DNA of 64,000 bases from Candidatus Eisenbergiella stercoravium (GTDB taxonomy: Bacteria > Bacillota > Clostridia > Lachnospirales > Lachnospiraceae), in assembly GCA_019113175.1 (NCBI GenBank), contig DXHY01000016.1:1-64000 (forward strand), given 5' to 3'. The stretch's first letter is position 1. Every line of letters starts with the position of its first letter. A program made the translations under genes and the position numbers. The notes under the pieces are model-generated. The model made no database searches. It was not told the origin of the DNA and was given only the letters and a program-made list of their open reading frames with translations. Positions 51,641-61,032 of this stretch are shown here, one piece after another.

Positions 51641-52804
51641 TCAGACCGATTTGAGCCGGATTCCTCTTGCCACACTCAGCACCAGGCCGATCTCAATGAG
51701 CAGAAACATCACCGAAGAGCCTCCATAGCTGATGAAGGGCAGAGAAATTCCCGTATTGGGAATGGTATTGGTGACAACCGCAATGTTCAGGATCACCTGG
51801 ATTGCGATGTGCCCCATTACTCCCACCACAAGCAGAGCTCCAAACAGGTCCGGCGCATTGTTGGCGATGACCATGAAGCGCCAGCAGAGCAGGATGAAAA
51901 GCAGGATGACGGCGATTCCTCCGAAAAGCCCCAGTTCCTCACAGATGATGGAAAAAATCATATCGTTCTGCGCCTCGGGCAGAAAGCCCAGCTTCTGGAT
52001 GGACTGTCCAAGTCCCTTTCCAAAAATTCCTCCCGATCCGATGGCATACAGAGACTGCAGCGTCTGAAAGCCTGTTCCCGTAGCGTAATCCTCCGGATTC
52101 AGCCAGGCCAGAATCCGGTTGCCTCGGAAATCCAGGCTGGAGCTGTCCATTTGAAGGATCACAAAAACAAGCAGCGCCGCTCCGGCAATTCCCGCCGCGC
52201 CCATGAGAAGGAACCGCTTATATTCCGGACTCGCCACAAACAGCATCAGGAACGCAATTCCGAAAATGATGATCGCGGAGCTTAAGTTATCCGTGATCTG
52301 CCAGACCATGACACAAATGGGTACAGGAATCAGCAGCACCAGCAGAAATCCCTTAAAGGACCTGATGCCCTTTCCCATCTTGCAGATAAAACTGGCGAGA
52401 AACAGGATCATACACAGCTTTGCGATTTCGGCAGGCTGAACGGAAACACCCAGGTTCAGCCATCTGGTCGCACCGTTCGCCGTAATGCCGAGCGGAGTCA
52501 TAACCAGCGCGATCAGCACGGCGGAAACCAGATATCCCAGCAGGGCAAATGGCTCCCAGAAATGGTATGGAATACGCGAAACCACCATCATCGCCACCAG
52601 CCCCAGCGCTGCGGCCGCAGCCTGATGTTTCAGGTAATATGCCTCGTCATAGTTTAAGCTCGCCGTCATCGAAGCCTCGTAGGAACTGGTGGAATAGACC
52701 ATGATCAGTCCGAAGCCCAGCAGAAACAGGACGATAAACAGCAGGGTATAGTCAAAAAAATATTCCGCTTGCTTTTTCCTTCTTCGGATCGCCACGCTTT
52801 TCAC
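51641..52804 (-). CDS. ftsW: SEDS peptidoglycan glycosyltransferase FtsW/SpoVE
   Basis: A 387-residue membrane protein with about ten TM segments. SEDS hallmarks are present: YSTSSYEAS, ATRWLNLGVSVQPAEIAKL, YQSLYAIGSGGIFGKGLGQSIQKLGFLPEAQNDMIFSIICEELGL and the closing TGISLPFISYGGSSVMFLL. It polymerises glycan strands together with a class B PBP. It overlaps murD by four bases (ATGA). The dcw position argues for FtsW, with SpoVE the sporulation-specific alternative. Confidence 0.94.
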   Translation of the reverse strand: MKSVAIRRRKKQAEYFFDYTLLFIVLFLLGFGLIMVYSTSSYEASMTASLNYDEAYYLKHQAAAAALGLVAMMVVSRIPYHFWEPFALLGYLVSAVLIALVMTPLGITANGATRWLNLGVSVQPAEIAKLCMILFLASFICKMGKGIRSFKGFLLVLLIPVPICVMVWQITDNLSSAIIIFGIAFLMLFVASPEYKRFLLMGAAGIAGAALLVFVILQMDSSSLDFRGNRILAWLNPEDYATGTGFQTLQSLYAIGSGGIFGKGLGQSIQKLGFLPEAQNDMIFSIICEELGLFGGIAVILLFILLCWRFMVIANNAPDLFGALLVVGVMGHIAIQVILNIAVVTNTIPNTGISLPFISYGGSSVMFLLIEIGLVLSVARGIRLKSV

Positions 52805-54156
52805 TCCTTCAGATTTTTCACATACTCCTTGAACATTTTTCCCCTTACCTCATAATTGGGAAACATGCCCCAGCTGGCGCAGGCAGGCGAGAGCAGGACC
52901 GCGTCCCCAGGCTCCGCGCTTTTGGCACAGAGATCCATGCATTCCTCAAAGGAATCCGCAAAAACATAATCGGTAAAACCATGCCGGGCCGCGCAGGCCG
53001 CGATCTTTTCCCTGGTCTGGCCGATCAGCACCAGGCGTTTCACCTTTCCGTCAAAAGCCTCGATCCATTCGTCATATTCGTTCCCCTTGTCGTATCCGCC
53101 GCCGATCAGGATGGTGGGACGGTTCATCGCCCGGATCCCCCGGATGGCCGCATCCGGATTGGTTCCCTTGGAGTCATTGTACCAGGCAACCCCATTCACT
53201 TCTGCGACAAATTCAATTCTGTGCTCCACGGCCGGAAAGCTTTTTACCGTATTCAGTATATTCTCCATGGGCACGCCGAATGCCAGGGACATGGCGATTG
53301 CCGCCATCACATTTTCCACGTTATGGACGCCCAGAAGCTGCATCTCATGGATATTCATAATGCGCTCCCTCTTTCCGCCCTCCGTCCTCCAGATCTCCTC
53401 TCCTTCCAGATACAGCCCTTCCGGCGGCTGTTCCTTAGAGGAAAACCAGACTACGTGTGCCGGGCAGCGCTCTCCCATGGCCCTTGTGTATGGATCGCTG
53501 TAATTCAGGACACAGGTGTCCTCCTTCGTCTGATTCTTTGTGATAGATTCCTTGACTGCCGCATAATTTTCCATGGTATGGTGCCGGTTCAGATGGTCCG
53601 GCGTGATATTCAGTACCGCGGATACCTGCGGATGGAAAGCGTGCGTCGTTTCCAGCTGAAAGGAACTGATTTCCGCAACCGTCACGCTGTCATCCCTGGT
53701 TTTCAGGACCTCCGCCGTGATGGGATCACCGATGTTTCCCACGACGAACACGGAATCGAAATAATCCCGCATGATCTGTCCGGTCAGCGCGGTGGTAGTG
53801 GTCTTTCCATTGGTTCCCGTAATGGCAATCAGCCTGCCCTTCAGAAATGCATATCCAAGCTCTATCTCACCCCAGATGGGAATTTTCCGCTCACGAATCC
53901 GGTCTGCAAAGGGCGTGTCCACAGGAACTCCGGGACTGAATACTGCAAGGGAGATTTCCTCAAGCTCCTCCTGCGGAAGCTCTCCCACAAGGACCTTTAC
54001 ACCGGCTCCATCCGGAAGCTTCTTTCTTACCTCTTCCGGATCAATTTTTTCATTTCCGTCAAACAGCACCGGAACCGCCTTCACCGCAAGAAGAAGCTCC
54101 GCCGCCGCAAGACCGCTCTTTCCCGTACCTACAATCAGAATCTTTTTTCCTTCCAC
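52801..54156 (-). CDS. murD: UDP-N-acetylmuramoyl-L-alanine--D-glutamate ligase
   Basis: MurD adds D-glutamate to the muropeptide. About 451 residues from a GTG at 54156, which AGGAGTAGGAAC precedes. The longer track start runs into a repeat element. Motifs: ILIVGTGKSGLAAAELL, the ATP-binding ITGTNGKTTTTALTG, ISSFQLETTHAFHPQVSAVLNITPDHLNRH, GVHNVENVMAAIA, and the C-terminal YNDSKGTNPDA and LLSPACASWGMFPNYEVRG. It lies downstream of mraY across the repeat element. Confidence 0.95.
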   Translation of the reverse strand: MEGKKILIVGTGKSGLAAAELLLAVKAVPVLFDGNEKIDPEEVRKKLPDGAGVKVLVGELPQEELEEISLAVFSPGVPVDTPFADRIRERKIPIWGEIELGYAFLKGRLIAITGTNGKTTTTALTGQIMRDYFDSVFVVGNIGDPITAEVLKTRDDSVTVAEISSFQLETTHAFHPQVSAVLNITPDHLNRHHTMENYAAVKESITKNQTKEDTCVLNYSDPYTRAMGERCPAHVVWFSSKEQPPEGLYLEGEEIWRTEGGKRERIMNIHEMQLLGVHNVENVMAAIAMSLAFGVPMENILNTVKSFPAVEHRIEFVAEVNGVAWYNDSKGTNPDAAIRGIRAMNRPTILIGGGYDKGNEYDEWIEAFDGKVKRLVLIGQTREKIAACAARHGFTDYVFADSFEECMDLCAKSAEPGDAVLLSPACASWGMFPNYEVRGKMFKEYVKNLKE

Positions 54157-54166
54157 GTTCCTACTC

Positions 54167-54280
54167 CTGTTTCCGCCGCCGCAGGCGGCATTTATTAAAA
54201 GGAAGAACGGCATCAGCCGTTCTTTGGCACGAAGGCACTCGTGCCGGCCTCTGTTTCCGCCGCCGCAGGCGGCATTTATT
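54167..54280. repeat. Stacked-hairpin element inside the dcw operon, with 30-bp direct repeat
   Basis: The 30-base sequence beginning CTGTTTCCGCCGCCGCAGGC occurs exactly at 54167 and 54251. Between are GAACGGC/GCCGTTC and GGCACGA/TCGTGCC hairpins. The whole is GCCGCC-gca-GGCGGC, two hairpins, then GCCGCC-gca-GGCGGC again. It fills the 129-base gap between mraY and murD. Confidence 0.82.
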
Positions 54281-54285
54281 TTGCT

Positions 54286-55242
54286 TCAGACTGCGATCAG
54301 CGCCACAAGGCACAGGATCGCCGTAAGGATGGAGAATACGGCAACGATACGCGTTTCCGACCATCCGCACAGTTCAAAATGGTGGTGCAGCGGTGCCATC
54401 CTGAAGAGCCTTTTCCCACCTGTCAGCTTAAAATACGCCACCTGAAGGATGACCGAAACCACCTCTATCAGATAAATAAAACTGATGATGGGAATAAAAA
54501 GCTGCATCCGCATCATATAGGCCGAGGCGGCAACAAAGCCCCCCAGCGCAAGGGAACCGGTATCTCCCATAAATACGCTCGCAGGGTAAACATTAAACAG
54601 AAGAAACCCCAGGAGCGCTCCCGCCACCGCACATGCCACCGGTTCTATCCTGGACCCGGTCCCAATGGAGGCGGCTGCCAGGAAGGTTGCCGTCATTACC
54701 GTAACGCTTGCGGCGAGCCCATCCAGTCCGTCAGTAAAATTGGCCCCGTTCACAGTGCCCAGAATGATGAAAAAGGCGAGCGGAATGTTCATCCATCCCA
54801 GATCCAGTACCAGATCCGGGAAAAAAGGGATCCTTGCCGCAAGGCCGATTCCCGCCACTCTTACCAGATAGTAAATAAACAATCCGGTAATCACAAGCTG
54901 TGCAGAAAACTTCTGAAGCGGCGTAAGGCCCATGGAACGCCGCAGCAGCACTTTCAGCAGATCATCCAGAAAGCCGATCAGTCCGAAGCCCAGCGTCAGA
55001 AGCAGCACGGGCATGATCTGGGGATAGTCCTTCAAATAGAGCAGGGATGCTGTCACCACGGCGGACAGAATCAGAATTCCGCCCATGGTCGGCGTACCGT
55101 TTTTCTTTAAATGGCTTCTGGGCCCTTCCCCTCTGACGGTCTGCCCAGCCTTGAGTCTCTTTAGAAAAGGGATGATCACCGGTCCAAGCGATACGCTCAC
55201 GAAGAAGGATATCAGAACCGGCAGGTAAATGGATAGACTCAT
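54286..55242 (-). CDS. mraY: Phospho-N-acetylmuramoyl-pentapeptide transferase
   Basis: MraY joins the muropeptide to undecaprenyl phosphate, making lipid I. The 318-residue protein has about ten TM segments and the family motifs HLKKNGTPTMGGILIL, the Asp-rich GFLDDLLK, the NFTDGLDGLAA loop and FMGDTGSLALGGF, with the HHHFE motif (APLHHHFELCGW) near the end. The ATG at 55242 follows AAAGGAAAGGTCAG. It lies 13 bases after the class B PBP gene. Confidence 0.96.
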   Translation of the reverse strand: MSLSIYLPVLISFFVSVSLGPVIIPFLKRLKAGQTVRGEGPRSHLKKNGTPTMGGILILSAVVTASLLYLKDYPQIMPVLLLTLGFGLIGFLDDLLKVLLRRSMGLTPLQKFSAQLVITGLFIYYLVRVAGIGLAARIPFFPDLVLDLGWMNIPLAFFIILGTVNGANFTDGLDGLAASVTVMTATFLAAASIGTGSRIEPVACAVAGALLGFLLFNVYPASVFMGDTGSLALGGFVAASAYMMRMQLFIPIISFIYLIEVVSVILQVAYFKLTGGKRLFRMAPLHHHFELCGWSETRIVAVFSILTAILCLVALIAV

Positions 55243-55255
55243 CTGACCTTTCCTT

Positions 55256-57007
55256 TCACTGCTCTGCACGCTGTACATTATAATCCATGTCTTCCAGATA
55301 TGGAAGGATGTTTTCAAAGAGCTGGCGCACCACCGGGGCAGCAACCTGGCCGCCGTAATAGGTGCCCTGCGGATTCGTTATGATCGCCATGGCGAGAACC
55401 TTCGGGTTATCCGCCGGAGCGAAGCCCATAAAGGAAGCGATGTAGCGGCCCGTTCCTCTGGGAAGGGTCTGGCTGGTCGCCGTTTTGCCGCCCACCCGGT
55501 AGCCCTCAACATAGCCGTTGTGTCCGCCGCCGTTTTCCACCACCTGCTCCAGCATATATCGGAGCTTTTCCACAGTATCCTCAGATACCACGCCTTCCCG
55601 GACCGGATATTCGAAACGGTTGGTCACGTTTCCCTGCGCATCCACGGTTTTCACCCCGAAATGAGGTGTGACGGCATTGCCTCCGTTGATGAGGGAGGAA
55701 ATCGTCGCCGCAAGGCGGATCGGCGTCACCTGAAAGGACTGCCCGAAGGAAATAGTCGCAAGCTCCACCGCTCCGATGTCCTCCAGCTTATGCATGATCG
55801 TTCCCGCTTCCCCGGGCAGATCCACTCCTGTCTTTTCCAGCAGGTTGAACTGTTCAAAATAGCGGTAGTAGTTTTCCGCGCCCAGTCTCAAACCCACCGT
55901 GACGAACACCGGGTTGCAGGAATTCATGGTCGCCTCCACAAATGTCTGCGTTCCATGGCCCGTGATCTTGTGGCAGCGGATTCTCCGGTCCTCCACCATC
56001 ACGTATCCCGGACAGTTAAAGGTGTCCTCCATGGTCACCACGCCTTCCTCCAGCGCGGCCGCCGCGGTGATGGTTTTGAAAACCGAACCCGGCTCGTAGG
56101 TATCGCTGATACAGGGATTGCGCCACATCTGATTCAGAAGATCCTGCTTTTCTTCCTCCGAAAGTCCGGCCGTATCCGTGCCCTCCGGCAGGGTAAACGG
56201 GTCATTCAGGTTGAATTCCGGCACGTTCACCATCGCCAGAATCTCCCCGTTGTCCGGCTTCATCACCAGGATGGAGACGCTTTCCGCCTCCTTCGCTGCC
56301 ATCACCTGCTCCGCAAGCTGTTCTGCATACTGCTGAATGTTGAGATCCATGCTGATGTACAGATCATCTCCGTCCACCGGCTCCAGGCGCGACTCGCCCT
56401 CTTCATCCACTTCAATGCCTCTGGCGTCCGTCACCGTCAGGATGGTGCCCGGCTCGCCTTCCAGATATTCTTCATATTTCACCTCCAGACCGACAATGCC
56501 CTGATTGTCCGCTCCTGTAAAGCCCAGCACTCTGGATGCCAGACTGTCAAAGGGATAATAGCGCTTATAATCCTCATCCACCTTCACTCCGGAAAGCCCA
56601 CAGGCGCGGATCGCATCGCCTGTTTCCTTATCCACGTTGCTTTTGATCCGTTCGATGGCGGAATATTTTTCCACACGCGCTCTGACATAATCTTCCTCAA
56701 GCTCCAGTTCTCTGGCCAGAACCTCCACCACCGCGTCCGGATCTGTAATCTGATTGTGTATGACGGAAACCGTGCATACCGTCCGGTTATCCGCCAGCAC
56801 GTTTCCGGCCGCATCCAGAATCCTGCCCCGCTTCGCCTTAATGCTTCTCTCCCTCTGATGCAGCGAATCCGCCGCATCAGAATAGTATGCGGAGCTGTAT
56901 ACCATCAGATAGACCAGCCTTCCGGCAAGCCCGAGAAAAGCGGCCAGACAGATCAGGAAGGCCGTAAATGTCTTTTTTCTGTGGAAGGTTTTATGCTTCT
57001 CCTCCAT
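55256..57007 (-). CDS. Class B penicillin-binding protein (SpoVD/FtsI-like), with KTA in place of KTG
   Basis: A 583-residue bitopic transpeptidase. One TM segment near residues 12-34 (FTAFLICLAAFLGLAGRLVYLMVYS) is followed by a dimerisation region (RGRILDAAGNVLADNRTVCTVSV) and the transpeptidase domain. Its motifs are SVFK in EPGSVFKTITAAAAL, SCN in MNSCNPVF, and KTA in VGGKTATSQTLPRG where KTG is normal. No PASTA domains. It is the second of two class B PBPs in the cluster. One may serve vegetative division and the other sporulation; which is which is not evident. Confidence 0.92.
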   Translation of the reverse strand: MEEKHKTFHRKKTFTAFLICLAAFLGLAGRLVYLMVYSSAYYSDAADSLHQRERSIKAKRGRILDAAGNVLADNRTVCTVSVIHNQITDPDAVVEVLARELELEEDYVRARVEKYSAIERIKSNVDKETGDAIRACGLSGVKVDEDYKRYYPFDSLASRVLGFTGADNQGIVGLEVKYEEYLEGEPGTILTVTDARGIEVDEEGESRLEPVDGDDLYISMDLNIQQYAEQLAEQVMAAKEAESVSILVMKPDNGEILAMVNVPEFNLNDPFTLPEGTDTAGLSEEEKQDLLNQMWRNPCISDTYEPGSVFKTITAAAALEEGVVTMEDTFNCPGYVMVEDRRIRCHKITGHGTQTFVEATMNSCNPVFVTVGLRLGAENYYRYFEQFNLLEKTGVDLPGEAGTIMHKLEDIGAVELATISFGQSFQVTPIRLAATISSLINGGNAVTPHFGVKTVDAQGNVTNRFEYPVREGVVSEDTVEKLRYMLEQVVENGGGHNGYVEGYRVGGKTATSQTLPRGTGRYIASFMGFAPADNPKVLAMAIITNPQGTYYGGQVAAPVVRQLFENILPYLEDMDYNVQRAEQ

Positions 57008-57012
57008 CGGAA

Positions 57013-57061
57013 AACCTCATAAAGCGGTATTTATACAATTTATTACCGGATTTATGAGGTT
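57013..57061. repeat. Inverted repeat between the two PBP genes
   Basis: AACCTCATAAA at 57013 pairs with TTTATGAGGTT at 57051 around a 27-base AT-rich loop. There is no T run. It may be an mRNA structure between the two genes or a regulatory site. Confidence 0.55.
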
Positions 57062-57108
57062 ATTCACGTTTGTCTTTTCTTTTGCCGTCCAAAATGTATC
57101 CGTGCGGA

Positions 57109-59430
57109 TCAGAACGGAGAATCATCTTCTTCATCTGCTTCCCCCAGAGGGAGATTCGATTCCGGAAGGTTCAGTTCCACATTTCCGATCACCTCTCCGG
57201 TATCCGGGTTCACCCGGGTGCCATCGGGAAGAATGCCTTCTCCGGTTTCCGGATCTATTGTAATATCATCCGCAGTATAGCCGCCGGTGTCACCCGCATC
57301 TTCAGGCGCGCTGCCGTCGCCGTCCGCCCCGGAGCCTCCGCCATCGTCCATGCCGCTTCCTCCCGTACCATCCGTTCCGGTTCCCTCTGTGTCTCCGGAA
57401 GCAGTTCCTCCCTCCGGTGTTTCTCCATCCTCCGGAGAAGCTTCCTCATCGTTTCCGCTGACGTCGTTCCCGCTTACCAGCTCCTGCTGATAGGCAATCT
57501 GGGCTTCCTCAAGCTCCTGCTGTTCAGCCTCGCTCAAGGGCTCAGTCATGAAAATATCAAGATAGGGAAGAACCTCGGTCAGAATGCTTCTTACAATTCT
57601 GGTTGCGTATTTCGCATCGTCCTGATTCTGAGCATTCGGCCGGTCCACCACCACATAGATGGCGATCTCCGGATCATCCGCCGGAGCATATCCCATAAAG
57701 GATACCACGTATTCATTATTTCCTCTGGGCTGGGTTTCCGCAGTTCCCGTTTTTCCGCCGATCAGATAGCCGGCCGGTCTTGCCGTATGGCCCGTTCCTT
57801 TTTCTCCGATAACCACCTGCAGGCAGTAGTCGCGGATTTTTTCAGAAGTTTCCTCCGATATTACCTGTTTTAACAGCCTTGGCTCAATGTTTCTCACCAC
57901 GGAGCCATCCGATGAGGTGATCTGGCTTACCACGTGCGGCTCATAATAATAGCCGCCGTTGATCAGGGCGCAGAAGCCCGTGATCATCTGGATCATGGTC
58001 ACGTTGAAGCCCTGCCCGAAGGTGGTAGTAGCCAACTCCACCGGTCCCATGGTATCCTCTGTAAATACCAGAGAAGCAGTCCTGGCCTCTCCCGCCAGAT
58101 CGATATTGGTTTTCAGTCCGAAATTGAAATCCTCCATGTACTTCAGAAGGGTAGTCTTTCCGATTGCCTGTCCCATCTTCATCAGTGCCACATTGCAGGA
58201 CCGCTCGATGGCCTGGGAGATGGTCAGTATTCCGTCTCCGTACACATTATGGCATTTGATGGGCTTCTGTCCCTCCGCCACGACCAGGCTTCCTCCGCAG
58301 TCATAGGTCTCATTTCCGGTCAGCGCTCCGCTCTCCAGTCCGGCCGCCGCCGTGAAGGGCTTCATGGTGGAGCCCGGCTCATAGGTATTGGAAATACAGT
58401 AGTTTCTCCAGAGATAATTCAGCTGGCGGTAAAGCGTATCGTCATCCATCTGGGCAAGCGCCGCCTCGTTGATAACCTCTTCCAGCACAGTACCGTCCGT
58501 ATCCACCATATTCTGCCCGATCAGCGCGTCCGTATTTCGCGGATCATTCAGATCAAAATTCGGATAGCTGGCCATGGCAAGCACCTCGCCGCTGTCCACA
58601 TCCATGATAACGCAGCCCACATTTCTCGCTCCGTTTCCCTCCCGGACCGCGTCCTTATAAGTATCGTTGAATTCCTTAAGCTTTCTCTCCACAATGCTCT
58701 GGATATTTACATCCAGCGTGCTCACCAGATTGTTTCCATCCACGGCAGCCTTCGTCGTCCGCTCCAGATTAGCGTCATCGTTCATATAGCCATATTCCCG
58801 GCCATTGATTCCGCTCAGCTCGTCGTTATAGTATTCCTCCAGGCCATAGCTTCCCACATTGTCGCCGCTGGTAAATCCGATCACATCGCTGGCAAGGCTT
58901 CCCATCGGATAGCTTCTGCGGTATTCCTCTTCAAACCACACGCCCTGGATGTTTTTTCCTGTTTTCTCATCATTCATCATCTCCTGGAAAGGAGCAATCT
59001 CATCATAGGTAAGCTGTCTTGCCAGAACATAGTACTGAGAATCGGGATTCGCTTCGTTATAGCTCCGGATCTTTCCCTCATCCACATCAAAACACTGTGT
59101 CAGCGCGGAAATGGTAGCATCCACAAACTCCTCTTCTTCATTCATCAGCTTGCAGTCGAGCACCACATTGTACACCTTTTCGCTCACCGCCAGCTTCGTT
59201 CCCTTACGGTCCGTGATCTCTCCCCGCTTATAGGGAAGGGTACGGCTGGAATACTGCTGCTGGGATAGCACCTGTTTCTCATACTGTTCTCCGTTGTCCC
59301 GGTTGATCAGGATCAGCCGGACGCTTAATCCGGTAAAAGCCAGCAGTACGCACAGATACAGTACCACCAGCTTTTTCTGCATTTTTGTTGTGAATCTGTT
59401 ATAACGCTTTTCTTTTCTTTCCTTTTCCAA
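57109..59430 (-). CDS. Class B penicillin-binding protein (PbpB/FtsI-like) with acidic C-terminal tail
   Basis: A 773-residue transpeptidase: TM segment near 18-37 (KLVVLYLCVLLAFTGLSVRL), dimerisation region (KRGEITDRKGTKLAVSEKVYNVVLD), then the catalytic domain with STMK in EPGSTMKPFTAAAGL, SCN in IERSCNVAL and KTG in IGGKTGTAETQPRG. The last 130 residues are a Gly/Asp/Glu/Thr-rich tail (SGNDVSGNDEEASPEDGETPEGG) rather than PASTA domains. It follows ftsL by 19 bases, where the division-specific PBP is expected. Confidence 0.93.
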   Translation of the reverse strand: MEKERKEKRYNRFTTKMQKKLVVLYLCVLLAFTGLSVRLILINRDNGEQYEKQVLSQQQYSSRTLPYKRGEITDRKGTKLAVSEKVYNVVLDCKLMNEEEEFVDATISALTQCFDVDEGKIRSYNEANPDSQYYVLARQLTYDEIAPFQEMMNDEKTGKNIQGVWFEEEYRRSYPMGSLASDVIGFTSGDNVGSYGLEEYYNDELSGINGREYGYMNDDANLERTTKAAVDGNNLVSTLDVNIQSIVERKLKEFNDTYKDAVREGNGARNVGCVIMDVDSGEVLAMASYPNFDLNDPRNTDALIGQNMVDTDGTVLEEVINEAALAQMDDDTLYRQLNYLWRNYCISNTYEPGSTMKPFTAAAGLESGALTGNETYDCGGSLVVAEGQKPIKCHNVYGDGILTISQAIERSCNVALMKMGQAIGKTTLLKYMEDFNFGLKTNIDLAGEARTASLVFTEDTMGPVELATTTFGQGFNVTMIQMITGFCALINGGYYYEPHVVSQITSSDGSVVRNIEPRLLKQVISEETSEKIRDYCLQVVIGEKGTGHTARPAGYLIGGKTGTAETQPRGNNEYVVSFMGYAPADDPEIAIYVVVDRPNAQNQDDAKYATRIVRSILTEVLPYLDIFMTEPLSEAEQQELEEAQIAYQQELVSGNDVSGNDEEASPEDGETPEGGTASGDTEGTGTDGTGGSGMDDGGGSGADGDGSAPEDAGDTGGYTADDITIDPETGEGILPDGTRVNPDTGEVIGNVELNLPESNLPLGEADEEDDSPF

Positions 59431-59449
59431 AATGCTCCTCCGAACCGGG

Positions 59450-59983
59450 TCATTTGTCGATATCCGTAATCTGCCTTACATAATCATTCCCCTCGTCCGG
59501 AACGGTCACAATCTGATTCTCGTCCGGGTATACCATGCCGAGCTCGGTAATGGCAATTCTGCGGATCTCATCCAGGTCCACAGAGCTTTCAATTCTGCTG
59601 TACTCCTCATCGTTTGCCGTCCTGAGGCTGTTGAGCGTGCTTTCCATCGTGGAAATATGCTTCACGCTTGCCGTAATCTCCGACTGCAGACGGATATAGC
59701 CGATCAGGACAAATCCTGCCACCAGAAGAGATGCTGTCAGAAACAGCACATAACCAAGGTTCATATAAACCGCCCGGTCCCGGTTCTTCTTCACGGTATG
59801 AGTCAGCTCTTTCGGACGGCCCGGCTTCTGAAGCTCCGTCACCACATCAAGCTGCCTTGCCGTATTTCCGTCGGTCATCCTGCCATAGACACCGCGTCCC
59901 CCGGTTCTTTCATATTCTCTTCTCCCGGTATTCCCATATCCGCTTCTGTGTGCTCTTAGTGTGTTCTGTGCATTGTGTGCCAT
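59450..59983 (-). CDS. ftsL: FtsL-like cell division protein
   Basis: A 177-residue bitopic protein. A basic cytoplasmic part of about 70 residues precedes one TM segment (MNLGYVLFLTASLLVAGFVLIGYI) and an extracytoplasmic coiled coil (RLQSEITASVKHISTMESTLNSLRTANDEEYSRIESSVDLDEIRRIAITELGMVYPDENQIV). That ending is typical of FtsL/DivIC-like septum proteins. Sequence conservation of FtsL is poor, so the call leans on the position between rsmH and the PBP gene. Confidence 0.85.
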   Translation of the reverse strand: MAHNAQNTLRAHRSGYGNTGRREYERTGGRGVYGRMTDGNTARQLDVVTELQKPGRPKELTHTVKKNRDRAVYMNLGYVLFLTASLLVAGFVLIGYIRLQSEITASVKHISTMESTLNSLRTANDEEYSRIESSVDLDEIRRIAITELGMVYPDENQIVTVPDEGNDYVRQITDIDK

Positions 59984-60036
59984 GGCAATTCTCCCTGTTT
60001 ACGATTCTGAAAATACTGTTCTATGATTCTGCGGAG

Positions 60037-61011
60037 TCATCCGGCTCCGTCATCTGTCCGTTCCTCCGCTTCAGCCTTTTCAAAAATTCTGAGCTTTGCG
60101 CTTTTGGAACGGGGATTTTCTTCCATCTCTTCTTCTGACGGAAGGATGGGCTTTCTTGTGATTACCCTGCCCAGGGACTTTTTTCCGCATATACAGACCG
60201 GAAAATCCGGCGGACAGGTGCAGGGATTTTCATTCCTGCGGAATGCCGTCTTCACGATCCGGTCCTCCAGGGAATGGAAGGTGATGATGCATATCCTTCC
60301 TCCCGGATTCAAAAGTCCGATCAGACCATCTATGGAATTCTTCAAAACCTCAAGTTCCCGGTTACATTCGATACGAAGCGCCTGAAACGTCCGTTTTGAA
60401 GGATGTCCGCCCTTCTTCTGTATCTTTGCCGGTATGGCCGCGCTGATCAGTTCATTCAGCTGGCCCGTCGTCTCGATGGGCCCCTTCTGTCTGGCCTGTA
60501 CAATATGCTTCGCAATATTTTTGGCAAACTGTTCCTCGCCGTAATCCCGGATCACCCGGTAAAGCTCGTTTTCCGGATAGTCATTCACGATTTCCTTCGC
60601 GGTGAGGGTCTGTCTGTTATCCATCCGCATGTCAAGAGGCGCATCATAGCGATAGGAAAAACCGCGTTCCGCATTGTCAAGCTGATAGGAGGAAACCCCC
60701 AGATCGAGCACAATGCCGTCCACGCCCCGATACCCCAGCGACCTGACTGTCTCTGCCGCATTGCAGTAGTTGTCCCGGATGAGCGTAAAATTTTTTCCTT
60801 CCTCTCCAAATTCGGAAAGCCTTCTTCCCGCCGCCTCAAGAGCCTCCTCATCCTGATCAATTCCGATCAGGTGTCCTCCCTGTAAGCGCCGCAGGATCTC
60901 GCTGCTGTGGCCTCCTCCGCCCAGCGTACCGTCCAGATAGATTCCATCCGGCTTTATCTTCAGTCCTTCAATTGTCTCTTCCAGCAGTACTGATCTGTGC
61001 CTGAACTCCAT
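60037..61011 (-). CDS. rsmH: 16S rRNA (cytosine-1402 N4) methyltransferase
   Basis: RsmH methylates C1402 of 16S rRNA. The 324-residue protein begins [40 protein letters not shown] (SAM site). It shows [55 protein letters not shown] and the C-terminal [15 protein letters not shown], all diagnostic. It follows mraZ by 21 bases. Confidence 0.97.
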   Translation of the reverse strand: MEFRHRSVLLEETIEGLKIKPDGIYLDGTLGGGGHSSEILRRLQGGHLIGIDQDEEALEAAGRRLSEFGEEGKNFTLIRDNYCNAAETVRSLGYRGVDGIVLDLGVSSYQLDNAERGFSYRYDAPLDMRMDNRQTLTAKEIVNDYPENELYRVIRDYGEEQFAKNIAKHIVQARQKGPIETTGQLNELISAAIPAKIQKKGGHPSKRTFQALRIECNRELEVLKNSIDGLIGLLNPGGRICIITFHSLEDRIVKTAFRRNENPCTCPPDFPVCICGKKSLGRVITRKPILPSEEEMEENPRSKSAKLRIFEKAEAEERTDDGAG

Positions 61012-61032
61012 TCCGGCCGCATCCTTTCCGCA

